From positions 1,116,001 through 1,180,000 of the forward strand of contig NZ_JAUSXQ010000001.1 of assembly GCF_030816115.1 (NCBI RefSeq): 64,000 bases of DNA, in the 5' to 3' direction. Below the pieces are notes generated by a model. The model was given only the letters and a program-made list of their open reading frames with translations. It made no database searches and was not told where the DNA came from. Each line of letters begins with the position of its first letter. Within the stretch, counting starts at the first letter, position 1. Position numbers and translations under genes: made by a program. This document shows positions 53,629 through 63,690 of the stretch, piece by piece. This stretch comes from Chryseobacterium sp. W4I1 (GTDB lineage Bacteria; Bacteroidota; Bacteroidia; Flavobacteriales; Weeksellaceae).

Positions 53629-56481
53629 TTAAAAATTGAAAGTAGCACCAAGCTGACCTCTTATTCCGGAATAGGAAAGGTTTTCAACTCTGGATTTTTC
53701 TCCCATATAGTAACGGTTGGGCTCGTTAAAAATATTATTCAGTTCTATAAATAGTCTGATATTTTTATTGATGCTGTATGAGGTAGAAGCATCTACCGTA
53801 AAGTTTTTATCAAAATGCTGGTAATGATCCGGACCGGCAGCAGTTCTTATTTCGCTTATGTAGTCTCCCTTATAGTTTCCTGCCAGACGGAGCATAAATT
53901 TACTGGTCTCAAAAAATAAAATAGTATTAAAAATATGTTTGGCCTGATTGGGAATTGTTGTTTTCATCGTTCCCGTCTGCTTTCCGTTTTCATAGACCGG
54001 CATATTCATTTCGGAAGCGATATAAGTGTAATTTCCCTCAAAGCCCATATATTTTAGAAATCCGGGTAGGTTTTCAAACCGTTTGGAGATTCCCACTTCA
54101 AAACCGTACAGATGGGCTCCTTCTAAATTTTTGGGAGTTGTAAAAGTATAAGGAAGTCCATTGACGTTTAGAATAGACTGGTCTTTATAGATCAGATCGG
54201 TAATGTCTTTATAGAAAGCACCGGCAGTCACAAGGTCAAGTTTTCCGAAATAATTCTCAAACATCAGATCGAAATTGTTGGAAAAGGTAGGATTCAGCTG
54301 TGTATTTCCCTGCGTTACTGTATTGGAGAGATCATTGACGATAGTTCCCGGATTGAGATCATTGAAGTCTGGTCTGGCGAAAGATCTGGTATAGGCGGCT
54401 CTCAGGATTTTGTCATTGCTGAGCTTCCATTTCATATTGACCATCGGCAGGATAATATTATATTTTTTGCTGTCTTTGATATCTTCTGCTGTAGTTCCTG
54501 TACTATTGGAAACTACTTTTTTTCCATAGAAAGAAACGGTATTGTATTCATTCCTTACGCCGCCCAGCAACTGCAGATTTTCACTGACCTTCCAGGTTCC
54601 CATGATATAAGTTGCCCAAACGTTCTCCGTTCCCCTGTACGAGCTGGTCACATTGGAATTACTGTTTTTCCCGCTTACCTGCATAAGGCCCAGGCTGTTT
54701 TGTGTTGCCGGATCATAAAACTGATCGATCTGGCCGTTGGTGATTTGATTGATGATGGCTGATTGATAAGGATTACCGATAGGATTCATAAAACCTCCTT
54801 TAAAAGGAAAAGAATTCTGTTCAAACTGGCTCATATAGCTTACAGGAGCTCCGGGAATACCTAACGCAGATTTCGGCATCCATACCAATACAGAAGAATC
54901 TACTACTTTTTCTTTATTATTGAATTTTGTTCCAAATTGCAGTTTAAAATTATCGGTAACCGTATATTTCAGATCAGTCTGTCCTCTCAGATCGGTTTCA
55001 CTGTTTCGGTTCTGGCTGAGAATAATCTGGTTCAGTTTCAGCTGACTGGCAGACACTGATGCCTGATGACCAGGTAAAGTAAAGTTCCCCGAATCTCCTA
55101 TATGATCCGGAGCATCCATCGCAAAATACTTTCTGCCATCGGAAGACAGATTTCCATACGTCATAGGCTGTATAAAATTCACAATAGGGTAGCCTCTGTC
55201 ATGTTCGTCTAAATTTTCAGGAGAATTAAACTTGAAACTTGATCGGGCTTTAGACAGTGACCAGTCTATTTCCAGACGCTGACCTACTTTATGATTTCCA
55301 CCAAACTGCATAGAATAAAGATCCGTAAGATAATCCGCATGTCTTGCCTGCAGCGTGACATTTTTAGTATCAAAATTAAAATAAGTTTCCCGAACAGATT
55401 GCCCGTCTTTGTACTGACTGTACAATCCTTTGAAATACAGCTTGTTCCTGCTATTGATATCATAGTCCATGGCGTAATTGAAACCCAACGTTCTTCTGTC
55501 TGCCAGATAATCACGCAGCTGCAACTGATTGATGGAGTAGGATGCCGCCTGACCCGTTAAACCATAATTGAAAATATTACGCATTTGATCTATGGCACCG
55601 GAGCGTTGCCATATCACAGCAGAAGTAATGAATTTAAGCTTATCATTAATTTTGTTCCCATACACAATAGAAGAGTTGAACGTTGGGGATTTAGACATAT
55701 TGACATATCCTGTGGCGGTGCTTATAGCCAGCGTTTCTTTGTTGGGAGATGTTTTTGTAATAAAGTCTACATTTCCGCCGATAGCGTCGCCATCGAGATC
55801 AGGAGTCAGGGCTTTGGATAAACGTACATTCTGGATAAGTTCCGAAGGAAAAATATCCATCTGGACTCCTCTGTTGGCATTGTCACCGCTTGCACTGGGC
55901 ATTCTGTTGCCGTTCAATGTAGAAGAGGTCCATTGAACCGGAGTACCCCTTACCGCTACAAAACGTCCTTCTCCCATATCTCTTTCAATAGATACTCCCT
56001 GCATACGCTGTACGGCATCTGCAGCATTACGGTCCGGTAATTTACCAATTGCATCTGCGCTCAGAACTTCTGTAATAGTATTAGAGTTCTTCTTCATCGT
56101 GATGGCTCTGGCTTGTGACGCTTTATAGACACTGGTGACCACCACTTCCTGAATTGCATTCTCTTTTGGTTTTTTTTCGCCTATTCTGATGATCCCAAAT
56201 TCCAATGGCTTTTGATCTGTTATGGTAAAAGGCAGATAGGTATTTTCGTAACCGATATATTCAATAACCAGTCTGTAATTTCCATCCGGAATATTACTTA
56301 ATACAAAAGATCCGTCTGTATTGGATGTTATTTTTTCGCCTTTATTTTCTACATAAACTAAAGCATTGGGCAAATTCCCTTGTTGATCTACAACAACACC
56401 GTGTACAGAGGTTTGGGCTATGGCAAAATCTCCCAGTAAGAATCCGGCTGCAACTGTTAAAAAAAATCGTTCTCGTAACAT
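53629..56481 (-). CDS. TonB-dependent receptor paired with a PI-PLC-like enzyme
   Basis: A 950-residue outer-membrane receptor. Signal peptide (about 1-22, ending AIAQ), a carboxypeptidase-like domain at 25-110, plug with IQEVVVTSVYKASQARA and IGKLPDRNAADAVQRMQGVS, followed by VAVRGTPVQWTSSTLNGNRM, then a barrel ending in LGATFNF with a terminal Phe. The plug resembles the TonB-Xanth-Caul subgroup, which often handles complex organic substrates. The gene order receptor then PI-PLC suggests uptake of an inositol-phosphate or phosphodiester product. Confidence 0.93.
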   Translation of the reverse strand: MLRERFFLTVAAGFLLGDFAIAQTSVHGVVVDQQGNLPNALVYVENKGEKITSNTDGSFVLSNIPDGNYRLVIEYIGYENTYLPFTITDQKPLEFGIIRIGEKKPKENAIQEVVVTSVYKASQARAITMKKNSNTITEVLSADAIGKLPDRNAADAVQRMQGVSIERDMGEGRFVAVRGTPVQWTSSTLNGNRMPSASGDNANRGVQMDIFPSELIQNVRLSKALTPDLDGDAIGGNVDFITKTSPNKETLAISTATGYVNMSKSPTFNSSIVYGNKINDKLKFITSAVIWQRSGAIDQMRNIFNYGLTGQAASYSINQLQLRDYLADRRTLGFNYAMDYDINSRNKLYFKGLYSQYKDGQSVRETYFNFDTKNVTLQARHADYLTDLYSMQFGGNHKVGQRLEIDWSLSKARSSFKFNSPENLDEHDRGYPIVNFIQPMTYGNLSSDGRKYFAMDAPDHIGDSGNFTLPGHQASVSASQLKLNQIILSQNRNSETDLRGQTDLKYTVTDNFKLQFGTKFNNKEKVVDSSVLVWMPKSALGIPGAPVSYMSQFEQNSFPFKGGFMNPIGNPYQSAIINQITNGQIDQFYDPATQNSLGLMQVSGKNSNSNVTSSYRGTENVWATYIMGTWKVSENLQLLGGVRNEYNTVSFYGKKVVSNSTGTTAEDIKDSKKYNIILPMVNMKWKLSNDKILRAAYTRSFARPDFNDLNPGTIVNDLSNTVTQGNTQLNPTFSNNFDLMFENYFGKLDLVTAGAFYKDITDLIYKDQSILNVNGLPYTFTTPKNLEGAHLYGFEVGISKRFENLPGFLKYMGFEGNYTYIASEMNMPVYENGKQTGTMKTTIPNQAKHIFNTILFFETSKFMLRLAGNYKGDYISEIRTAAGPDHYQHFDKNFTVDASTSYSINKNIRLFIELNNIFNEPNRYYMGEKSRVENLSYSGIRGQLGATFNF

Positions 56482-56627
56482 TCTTAAAATTTTTGCAAAG
56501 ATGTTTTCCCTGAGAAAGAATTCAGTTCATTTAAATTTTAACAGACTAATGTAATTTGGTGTATTTAGTAATTAATTGATTTGTAGTGTTTTGTGAATAT
56601 TAATTAATTGTAATATAGAATTTGGAA

Positions 56628-57704
56628 TCACAAAATATAATCGGTGGGTAAGCAGTTGAATTCCTTTTTAAAATATTTATAAAAAGTAGATTTAGATTTG
56701 AACCCGCATTGATAAGCCAGATCGGTCACATTAGAATGGGGTTCTTCCTGCAACATACGTCTGAACTGCAAAACCCGGTTGCGGTTCGTATATTCATGGA
56801 AATTGGATGTCAGATGCTGGCTGAAAGTAATGGTAAGATCAGTTTTGGAAACAGACAGATACTGTGAAAGCTGTTCCAGTGTAAAGCTCTCATCCAGATA
56901 GACGATGCTTTTGTCATAAAATTCCTCTATTGACGATTTTATTTTTTCAAAATCTATTTTAGAGAGATCTTTATACTGATACTTTTCTTTAAAAGGAATT
57001 TCTTCAATTGATTTAGGGGTGTCCTGTTTCTGTTGTTCGTGGTACGTTAAAATATAAACGTACAATATCCAGGCGAACTGTATTAAAAATGAAAGGTTAT
57101 AAATTTTCTGAAACACAAGAATATTCATGCCGGATTTATAACTGCCCCAAAAAGCAAGTACACTCAGTAAAACGAAAGAAAGGAACAGCCTGAATTTTTT
57201 AATAAAAGGATTGTTGATCTTTTTTTGATAATAATACAGTAGACTCATACAGAAAATGATACTTCCGATCCAGTACCGGACATAATAACTGGCAATATAT
57301 TTTAAGTAAAAACGGATGATTATATCGCCTTCTTTGTAACCAAACAGCTTTGCCGACAATCCGAAAGTATGAATGAAAACAATCATACAGAAAGGGTAGA
57401 ACAGATATTTCAGCTTGTCCCGATGCCTGAAATTGATCAGATAAAAAGTAATATATAAAAATATAAGACCTTTGAAAATTCTGAGGCTGCCCGGTATTTC
57501 ATAAAGGATAGATTCGTATCCGAACCTGTTGATGATAAAATATTCATACCCCATATCCACCAGAACGGTCAGGATATAAAGCAGCAGCATATTATGAAAA
57601 GACTTTCTGTTTTTCGCAAGACAGAGTAAAACAGCCAGCGTAATTAAAGCCTGCAGGATGACAACCATTAAAATATATAACATAGCCAGTTTAAATCTGC
57701 CCAA
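56628..57704 (-). CDS. Membrane-bound AraC-family regulator
   Basis: A 358-residue protein. The N-terminal 220 residues contain about seven membrane helices; the C-terminal 110 residues are an AraC HTH domain (FTLEQLSQYLSVSKTDLTITF, and VTDLAYQCGFKSKSTFYKYFK). Such membrane-anchored regulators sense a signal in or near the membrane and act on DNA directly. It lies upstream of the TonB-PI-PLC pair on the same strand, 147 bases away, which makes that pair a plausible target. The region between them is very AT-rich. Confidence 0.88.
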   Translation of the reverse strand: MGRFKLAMLYILMVVILQALITLAVLLCLAKNRKSFHNMLLLYILTVLVDMGYEYFIINRFGYESILYEIPGSLRIFKGLIFLYITFYLINFRHRDKLKYLFYPFCMIVFIHTFGLSAKLFGYKEGDIIIRFYLKYIASYYVRYWIGSIIFCMSLLYYYQKKINNPFIKKFRLFLSFVLLSVLAFWGSYKSGMNILVFQKIYNLSFLIQFAWILYVYILTYHEQQKQDTPKSIEEIPFKEKYQYKDLSKIDFEKIKSSIEEFYDKSIVYLDESFTLEQLSQYLSVSKTDLTITFSQHLTSNFHEYTNRNRVLQFRRMLQEEPHSNVTDLAYQCGFKSKSTFYKYFKKEFNCLPTDYIL

Positions 57705-57856
57705 AATTATTAATAAAGAAGATGGATGTGTTTAACGGATTATTAATTTTTTAATATTTTAAAGATGATTTTATAAATCTTTAACCTGTGAATAATTTTG
57801 GCTGTAAAATTTGGAAAATATTAAAATAACTGATAATTTAGTTACAAATCACAATT

Positions 57857-58999
57857 ATGAAATTCTGGCTTTCCGTACTGCTTATTACTTTCAGCTTTAA
57901 AAATATAGCGGCTCAGACTATAGATAAAGAAAAGCTTCTGGAATATTACGAAACCCAGCGTTATGCCGAAGCTGCCCAATATCTGCAGAGTATCTATCCT
58001 GAAGATACAAAGGATGTAAAAGTATTGAGCCAGATGGCCTACTGCAATATGATGTCCGGGAAGCTTCCGGAAGCTGAGAAAAATTATCTCAAAGTCAATG
58101 CAGTTGAGCCGAATAACCTGCCTGTTTTATTCAGTCTTGTCCATATTAATTCAAGAAGAGGGAATGCAACAAAAGCTAAAGCCTACCTTTTAGAAATTAT
58201 TCAGCTGGACAGTCTGAATTTCACCGCTTACAAACAGATGTCGGGCTTTGCAGATACTCCTGATGCAAAACTTAAATATCTAAAAAAAGCGAATGCTCTA
58301 AATAATACAGATCCTGATATAGCTTTTGACCTTTCTACGGCTTACCGGGAACTTAAACAGTATCAGCAGGCTTATGATATTCTTAAAACAGCCATTGATG
58401 CAGATAACGGAAATTTTACACTACAGCAGGCGCAGCTTCCATTGGCCAACCAGCTGGGCAAATACAAAGAGGTCATTGAAACTGGAGAAAAACTGATGAA
58501 AGAGAATACGGATGTGAATGTGATCAATGAAATGGGGCAGGCTTTTTTTTATTTAAAAGACTATCAAAGATGTACAGCTCTCTTTAAAACACTGGAAAAC
58601 CTCGGTGTGCAGAATGAAGGGACGCTGTATTTTATGGCACTGAGCTACCGTGAACTGAAGGAATATGATAAGGCTGCCGTATATGCTAAAAAGACGATTG
58701 ATGAGGCAATATCTGATCATACGGCTCTTTATTACACTGCTTTGGGTGGCATCTATGAAGACAATAATAAATTTACTGACGCTTTGGAAGCCTACAAAAG
58801 AGGGCTTACCTTTGATAACGGCAGCAATATCTATTACCGTTTGGGTCTTTTGTACGACCAGAACCTGAAACAGCCTAAAAATGCAGTGCTGTATTATAAT
58901 TTGTATCTGAAAAACAAACCGGATCCTGAGAAAGAAAAAGAACAAATCACTTATGCCAAAGCAAGGCTTGAAGCATTGACAAATTCAAAAAAAGTTTAA
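57857..58999 (+). CDS. Secreted tetratricopeptide repeat protein
   Basis: A 380-residue protein with a signal peptide (MKFWLSVLLITFSFKNIAAQ). The rest is made of about nine TPR helices pairs, for example VKVLSQMAYCNMMSGKLPEA, YKQMSGFADTPDAKLKYLKK and LYYTALGGIYEDNNKFTDAL. TPRs bind other proteins; no catalytic domain is present. It is divergent from the AraC-type gene, and a -7 box (TAATTTTG at 57793-57800) lies upstream. The partner is unknown. Confidence 0.88.
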   Translation: MKFWLSVLLITFSFKNIAAQTIDKEKLLEYYETQRYAEAAQYLQSIYPEDTKDVKVLSQMAYCNMMSGKLPEAEKNYLKVNAVEPNNLPVLFSLVHINSRRGNATKAKAYLLEIIQLDSLNFTAYKQMSGFADTPDAKLKYLKKANALNNTDPDIAFDLSTAYRELKQYQQAYDILKTAIDADNGNFTLQQAQLPLANQLGKYKEVIETGEKLMKENTDVNVINEMGQAFFYLKDYQRCTALFKTLENLGVQNEGTLYFMALSYRELKEYDKAAVYAKKTIDEAISDHTALYYTALGGIYEDNNKFTDALEAYKRGLTFDNGSNIYYRLGLLYDQNLKQPKNAVLYYNLYLKNKPDPEKEKEQITYAKARLEALTNSKKV

Positions 59000-59093
59000 T
59001 ATAAAAGTTTTTTAGAGGTATAAAATTTCTGACCATTTTGATTTCATTTTTGATGCAGATAGATTATTTTTACAGTAAAAGCAGACGTTGGGT

Positions 59094-60089
59094 ATGAAAT
59101 TAAAATTAGGAATTCTGGATCAGTCGCCAACCGTTAAAGGAGGCAGTGCTTTTGACGCATTGAAAAACAGCATTGATCTTGCCGTATTTGCTGATAAAGC
59201 AGGATTTCATAATATACTGTATTCCGAACACCACGGGGTGGAAGCCTATGGAAGCTCAAGTCCGGAGATTCTTTCTGCAGTCACTCTAAGCAGAACCCAA
59301 CGCATCAAAGTAGGAACGGGAGGCATCATGATGAAAAATTATTCTGCCTACAAGCTTGCAGAATGGACGAAAATGCTGGGCAGTCTTTATCCGGAACGCT
59401 TTATTCTCGGTCTTGGCAAAGCTCCCGGAGGCTTAAAGGATGCCGTATCAGCACTGAATAATCACAGACCTGTCATCTTATCCAGTCAGGAAACCAAACT
59501 TGAAGAAATCATCCAATATATCAAAGAAGAGGAAGGAATTTATGAAGGACTTATTGCCCAGCCCCGGGATTTGGTTCATCTGCCGGAGATTCTCTGGCTG
59601 GGTTCCGGTGTTCAATCTGCCAGGGAAGCTGCAAAACATGGGATAAGCTATTCCTATGCAGATTTTATGGGAAGTGAAAAAGGGACAGCAAGTACAGACA
59701 CTTACTTGAATGAATTTGACAGAAACCAGTACAGCCCGATTCCTTCACTGCAGGTTGCAGTTGCTGTATCTGTGGCGGAAAATCTGCAGTCCGCCCGTCA
59801 TAATGCTTATGGAATGGCTTACCAGTTTCTTCAGGCACGGCATATTCAGGCTCCCGAAGCACTTCTGCCTACTGAAATAATTGAGGATAAAATATCAGGA
59901 AGTGAGGATGAGGAAGAATTTTTTAAGATCCTGAGTCATATCATTATAGACACACCAGATCATATTTCTGGAAGGTTGCAGGAAAAGGCTGAAGAATATA
60001 ATACAGATGAAATCATGATCCTTTGTAATATGTACCATGAAACAAACCGCATGAATACGTATAAAAGTATTATATTGGCCAATCAATAA
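59094..60089 (+). CDS. LLM-class flavin-dependent oxidoreductase
   Basis: From ATG 59094, 331 residues; an earlier TTG adds two residues. It has the bacterial luciferase-like fold: MKLKLGILDQSP at the start (substrate strand), YSEHHGVEAYGSSSPEIL near 40-57, RIKVGTGGIMMKNYSAYKLAEW near 68-89 and LGLGKAPGG. This is the MsnO8-like subgroup, which oxidises organic substrates with FMNH2. The substrate is not known. The following small gene is 13 bases downstream. Confidence 0.9.
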   Translation: MKLKLGILDQSPTVKGGSAFDALKNSIDLAVFADKAGFHNILYSEHHGVEAYGSSSPEILSAVTLSRTQRIKVGTGGIMMKNYSAYKLAEWTKMLGSLYPERFILGLGKAPGGLKDAVSALNNHRPVILSSQETKLEEIIQYIKEEEGIYEGLIAQPRDLVHLPEILWLGSGVQSAREAAKHGISYSYADFMGSEKGTASTDTYLNEFDRNQYSPIPSLQVAVAVSVAENLQSARHNAYGMAYQFLQARHIQAPEALLPTEIIEDKISGSEDEEEFFKILSHIIIDTPDHISGRLQEKAEEYNTDEIMILCNMYHETNRMNTYKSIILANQ

Positions 60090-60102
60090 TCAACACCTTC
60101 TC

Positions 60103-60465
60103 ATGAGCTATAATATCCAGGTATTCAGCATTGAAACCAAAAAAAAAGAACAGGCAGCCAATGACGACAGCTTTTTTGACCGCGAAGAAAACCTTGTTCC
60201 ACTGACAAAAGAGCAGTTTGAGGGATTAAAAGACCGGCTTTTAAAATATAAATACGAACTGATCAATGAAAATGATTCAGGCCTTCATTTCAATCATCCT
60301 GATGAAGATTTCGGGAGGGCTTTGCTTACCGAAAGAGGGCTCTATTTTAATGCCAATTTAAGTGAAAGCTCTATCTTTGAAGTGGGTATGACCGCATCAG
60401 AATTTACTGATACGGGTGAGTTTGCAAAATATGATCCTCAAAATGAAGGCTGGGAAGAATTTTAA
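60103..60465 (+). CDS. Hypothetical acidic protein
   Basis: A 120-residue acidic protein that I do not recognise. It begins with a strand-like segment MSYNIQVFSIET, then a helix with PLTKEQFEGLKDRLLKYKYE and a C-terminal acidic tail. There is no signal peptide or membrane helix, so it should be cytoplasmic. It follows the LLM oxidoreductase by 13 bases and is probably cotranscribed. It converges on the next gene with only 14 bases between them. Confidence 0.7.
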   Translation: MSYNIQVFSIETKKKEQAANDDSFFDREENLVPLTKEQFEGLKDRLLKYKYELINENDSGLHFNHPDEDFGRALLTERGLYFNANLSESSIFEVGMTASEFTDTGEFAKYDPQNEGWEEF

Positions 60466-60479
60466 GCTATAAAGCTTTA

Positions 60480-61469
60480 TTATTTTTTGTCCGACAGTTT
60501 CTTAAAGTTCTGAAAAGCTTCTATAACTCCCTCGGGGTTTTCGTTTTCAAAAATATGGGAGTGGTAAACCCTTTCAAATGTTTCGGCAGTTGCGGAAGCA
60601 ATGATATGGGGAAGATTTTCACTGCTTAACATGTCAGCGAGACCTTTCATTTCATCAATGCGTCTGGCGATATGCTGCGGATAGGTGGGCGTAGTTTTGA
60701 TCATATCCTGATAAGTTCCGGGAAGAAATTCCTGCAGGCTTTCATTCAGCTCATCCAGAATTCCAAAATGAGCAGCAGCCGTCATGGTTTCAAAAAATAA
60801 AGCGTTCATCCCTTTATTCACCATAGAAAACAAAAGTTTGTAAGCAGATGCAGCTTCTGCCTTTTCACCGGCATCTTTTATTTTAAATACGGAAGCAAAC
60901 AGATCAATAAATAAATGTCTGTTAATGCCACTTACCACTAAAACTGCTTTGTCAGGAACATCCTGAGAAGCACCCATTACCGCTCCGTTCACATAAGGAA
61001 TGTTCACTGATGTAAACAAGTTTTCAATAGATAAGGCTATTGCCGGAGTATTGGAATTCAAATCTACATAAAGAGGACAGTTAGCCGTATTTTTTAAACA
61101 GGAAACAGTACTTTCTGCAATCTTCAGACTTCCTTCCGGGCTGGTAAGAGAAAGGATAATATCGGCCTGCTCAACAGTGTTTTGAAGGGAACCGGTGTCT
61201 ATAATCCCTGAGTTTTGTATATTTTGTAATGTGCGGGCTGATCTTGCTTCTCCTGCAGTGATGACTTTAAAGTTTTGATTGATAAGTGCTTTCGCTACCT
61301 GGGTTCCCATATCTCCGGGAAAAAGGACTGCAATGACAGGCTGGGTTTTCAATAGAATGTTTTTTGGTGTTTGAAATAATGAGTTATCTGACAGTACAAA
61401 TCTCTTTAAAATTTTTGAAACCACATCAACCTTTTGTCTGAATTTGTAATGATTGATAAAACCGATCAA
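60480..61469 (-). CDS. NAD(P)-dependent oxidoreductase (3-hydroxyisobutyrate dehydrogenase-like)
   Basis: A 329-residue frame; the first 38 residues are not typical and the family start corresponds to IAVLFPGDMG, so a TTG at 61352 (290 residues) is an alternative. The NAD(P)-binding motif is VLFPGDMGTQVAKAL and the substrate-loop motif LYVDLNSNTPAIA. The C-terminal helical domain has AYKLLFSMVNKGMNALFFE, with the conserved Lys of the family. Probable NAD(P)-dependent dehydrogenase or imine-reductase-like enzyme; substrate unknown. It is divergent from a Crp/Fnr gene. Confidence 0.85.
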   Translation of the reverse strand: MIGFINHYKFRQKVDVVSKILKRFVLSDNSLFQTPKNILLKTQPVIAVLFPGDMGTQVAKALINQNFKVITAGEARSARTLQNIQNSGIIDTGSLQNTVEQADIILSLTSPEGSLKIAESTVSCLKNTANCPLYVDLNSNTPAIALSIENLFTSVNIPYVNGAVMGASQDVPDKAVLVVSGINRHLFIDLFASVFKIKDAGEKAEAASAYKLLFSMVNKGMNALFFETMTAAAHFGILDELNESLQEFLPGTYQDMIKTTPTYPQHIARRIDEMKGLADMLSSENLPHIIASATAETFERVYHSHIFENENPEGVIEAFQNFKKLSDKK

Positions 61470-61528
61470 TAAAAGAAAACTCTCCTGAAATTTGTTTAAT
61501 TTTGATGATTAGTTCAACACTTATAATC

Positions 61529-62110
61529 ATGGACAAATCCTCACTCAATCAATACTTCCATTCCTTATTCAGCATTGAAAAAGAGACGGTGGAAAAAATT
61601 ACAGAAACATTCAAGTATTTTGATTTAAAAGCGAATACCGTTCTTCTGAACAAGGATGAGGTGAGTATCAAGACCTATTTTTTGGAAAAAGGATATGTCC
61701 GTTCCTATATTCTGAACGAGGATAATGAAGAAATAACCACCAATATTTATGCGGCACCGTGTTTTGTGAATGATTTCCTGTCATTCTTCAGACAGCAGCC
61801 CGCCAAAGAGGTCTATCAGACCATCACCGCCTGTACTTTCTGGGAAACTGGATTGGACAATGTTCAGCATAATTTTCATCATATCCCGGAATTCAGAGAG
61901 TTCAGCAGGCTTCTTTTTGTCCTTAATTATTATAACATTCATGACCGTTTGATAGAAATGGCCAGCCAGAAAGCATCTACACGGTATTTTAACCTGATGA
62001 AGAAGCATCCGGATATTTTCCAATATGTGCCCCTGAAGGTTATTGCCTCTTATTTGGGAATTAAAGACAGTTCTCTAAGTCGCATCAGAAGAGAGATCAA
62101 TAAAATTTGA
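61529..62110 (+). CDS. Crp/Fnr-family transcriptional regulator
   Basis: From ATG 61529, 193 residues, with two earlier in-frame starts that I consider less likely. The cNMP-binding-like barrel is at about 20-120 (KTYFLEKGYVRSYILNEDNE), and the HTH at about 150-190 (YVPLKVIASYLGIKDSSLSR). No Fnr-type cysteine set is seen. A -7 box (TAATTTTG at 61497-61504) lies just upstream. It may regulate the divergent dehydrogenase gene or the following ketopantoate reductase-like gene. Confidence 0.9.
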   Translation: MDKSSLNQYFHSLFSIEKETVEKITETFKYFDLKANTVLLNKDEVSIKTYFLEKGYVRSYILNEDNEEITTNIYAAPCFVNDFLSFFRQQPAKEVYQTITACTFWETGLDNVQHNFHHIPEFREFSRLLFVLNYYNIHDRLIEMASQKASTRYFNLMKKHPDIFQYVPLKVIASYLGIKDSSLSRIRREINKI

Positions 62111-62173
62111 TTTCTTTTCATTTGTCAAGTGATACTTTAGAATTTGAAACCCATCTTTGTTAAAAATAAATTT

Positions 62174-63109
62174 ATGAATAAGAAACATATTATAGTGGTA
62201 GGACTTGGCGGGGTCGGCGGTTATTTTGGATTTAAAATAAACCAGGAAAACGAATCCTCTCAAAAATATAAAGTGAGTTTCGTAGCAAGAGGTGAAACAT
62301 ATAGCAAAGTGAAAGAGAACGGACTGATTCTGCTCTCACCCGAACATCCGGTGAATCACACACACCCTGATGCTATTGAGCAAAATATCGCTGACATTAA
62401 AGATCCGGATCTTGTGCTGATCTGTGTGAAAGAATACGATCTGGAAAATATCTGCAGCCAGCTGAACGGCATCATTACCAAAGATACTGTTCTGCTTCCG
62501 ATGATGAACGGTGCGGATATTTATGAAAGAATAAGGAAAGTAATTCCTGATAACGTTATTCTTCCGACATGCCTTTATGTAGCTTCCCACATTAAAGAAA
62601 AAGGTATTGTAGAACATAAAGGAAAAGCAGGAAAAATGATTGTTGGAAGAGATCCTGAGCACTTTTCGGCTGATATAAACTGGATCGTAGAGCTGATCAG
62701 GGAAAGTAAGATTGATTTTGATTTCAAAGATAATTCGCTCATGGATATCTGGACCAAGTATATTTTTATCGCCAGTTTCGGATTGGTAACGGCTAAGCAT
62801 AATTCTTCTATCGGAACGGTGTGTACGGATGAGGTTCAGAAACATGAAGCGACGGAAATTATGAAAGAAATAAAGCAGATTGCGGACACCAAAAAGATTG
62901 TTCTGGATGAAGATATTATTCAGAAAACATTTGAAAAAGCTTCCACATTTCCTTTTGAAACACCGACTTCATTGCAGCTTGATGTCAATTCTGGAAAAGG
63001 AAATAATGAGCTGGAATTATTGGGTGGTGCTGTTTTGAATTTTGGAAAAGAATTGGGTATTGATACCTCTTTTACACAGAAAATATATGATGAAATAAAA
63101 GCTTTATAA
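62174..63109 (+). CDS. Ketopantoate reductase-like protein (PanE/ApbA family)
   Basis: From ATG 62174, 311 residues. The NAD(P) motif is VVGLGGVGGYFG at the start, and the family's C-terminal domain is present with SLMDIWTKYIFIASFGLVTA (the catalytic Lys lies in this helix) and FPFETPTSLQLDVNSGKGNN, which ends in the conserved Lys-Gly-Asn-Glu segment. PanE reduces ketopantoate to pantoate in coenzyme A synthesis. Since several paralogues occur in many genomes, the exact substrate is uncertain. It is followed by a bidirectional terminator. Confidence 0.88.
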   Translation: MNKKHIIVVGLGGVGGYFGFKINQENESSQKYKVSFVARGETYSKVKENGLILLSPEHPVNHTHPDAIEQNIADIKDPDLVLICVKEYDLENICSQLNGIITKDTVLLPMMNGADIYERIRKVIPDNVILPTCLYVASHIKEKGIVEHKGKAGKMIVGRDPEHFSADINWIVELIRESKIDFDFKDNSLMDIWTKYIFIASFGLVTAKHNSSIGTVCTDEVQKHEATEIMKEIKQIADTKKIVLDEDIIQKTFEKASTFPFETPTSLQLDVNSGKGNNELELLGGAVLNFGKELGIDTSFTQKIYDEIKAL

Positions 63110-63147
63110 GCTTAGGGCTATTTTATTTCAAACCATTTGACAAACTG

Positions 63148-63173
63148 AAAGCGGGCCGTAAACCCGCTTTTTT
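63148..63173. terminator. Bidirectional terminator between ketopantoate reductase-like and ferredoxin genes
   Basis: Stem AAAGCGGG with CCCGCTTT, 7-base loop, followed by Ts and preceded by As, between convergent genes. Confidence 0.85.
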
Positions 63174-63180
63174 GTGTAAT

Positions 63181-63540
63181 TTAATGAACCCCTGAATGAT
63201 GCAAAAATTCCTGTCGTCCAAACAGTATTTCGTCGCTTTCCCGGTGTTCAGGATCATCTATACAACAGTCTACAGGACAAACTGTTTTGCACTGAGGTTC
63301 TTCGTGAAAACCTTTACATTCCGTACATTTTCCCGGTACAATATAATAAACATCGTCTGAATAAGCCTGCTGATAAGCTCCTGCATCAGCTTCCGTTCCG
63401 TCCGGAAAGACCACTTTTCCTGAAAGCTTTGTCTTATCCTGCCACCGCCAGTCAATAGCCCCTTCATAGATCGCTGAATTGGGACATTCAGGTTCGCAGG
63501 CTCCGCAGTTGATACAGTCATCGGTTATTGTAATTGCCAT
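63181..63540 (-). CDS. Ferredoxin with two 4Fe-4S clusters (YfhL-like)
   Basis: A 119-residue ferredoxin. The first cluster ligands are in CINCGACEPECP near residue 9; the second set is CTECKG and CKTVCPVDCC near 73-92. Between them is an insert of about 50 residues, longer than in the classical 2[4Fe-4S] ferredoxins. It carries electrons in the cytoplasm. It lies 150 bases downstream of a 2Fe-2S ferredoxin gene on the same strand, which suggests a shared redox role. Confidence 0.92.
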   Translation of the reverse strand: MAITITDDCINCGACEPECPNSAIYEGAIDWRWQDKTKLSGKVVFPDGTEADAGAYQQAYSDDVYYIVPGKCTECKGFHEEPQCKTVCPVDCCIDDPEHRESDEILFGRQEFLHHSGVH

Positions 63541-63690
63541 AATTATTTTAAATTTTATAAGGTCATTTTAAAAAAGGGATTTCTTTCAGCTTCACAGCCT
63601 CGGAAATCCCTCCGTCTAAACATAACTTAAATGAAAAAAACAGTCAGCTTTTTGCACCAGTAGGAGGGCTCAAGCCATCTTTATTTCTGA

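Noticed and set aside
60463..60476. Small AAGCT/AGCTT palindrome between convergent genes
   Set aside because: The stem is only 5 bp and could be chance.
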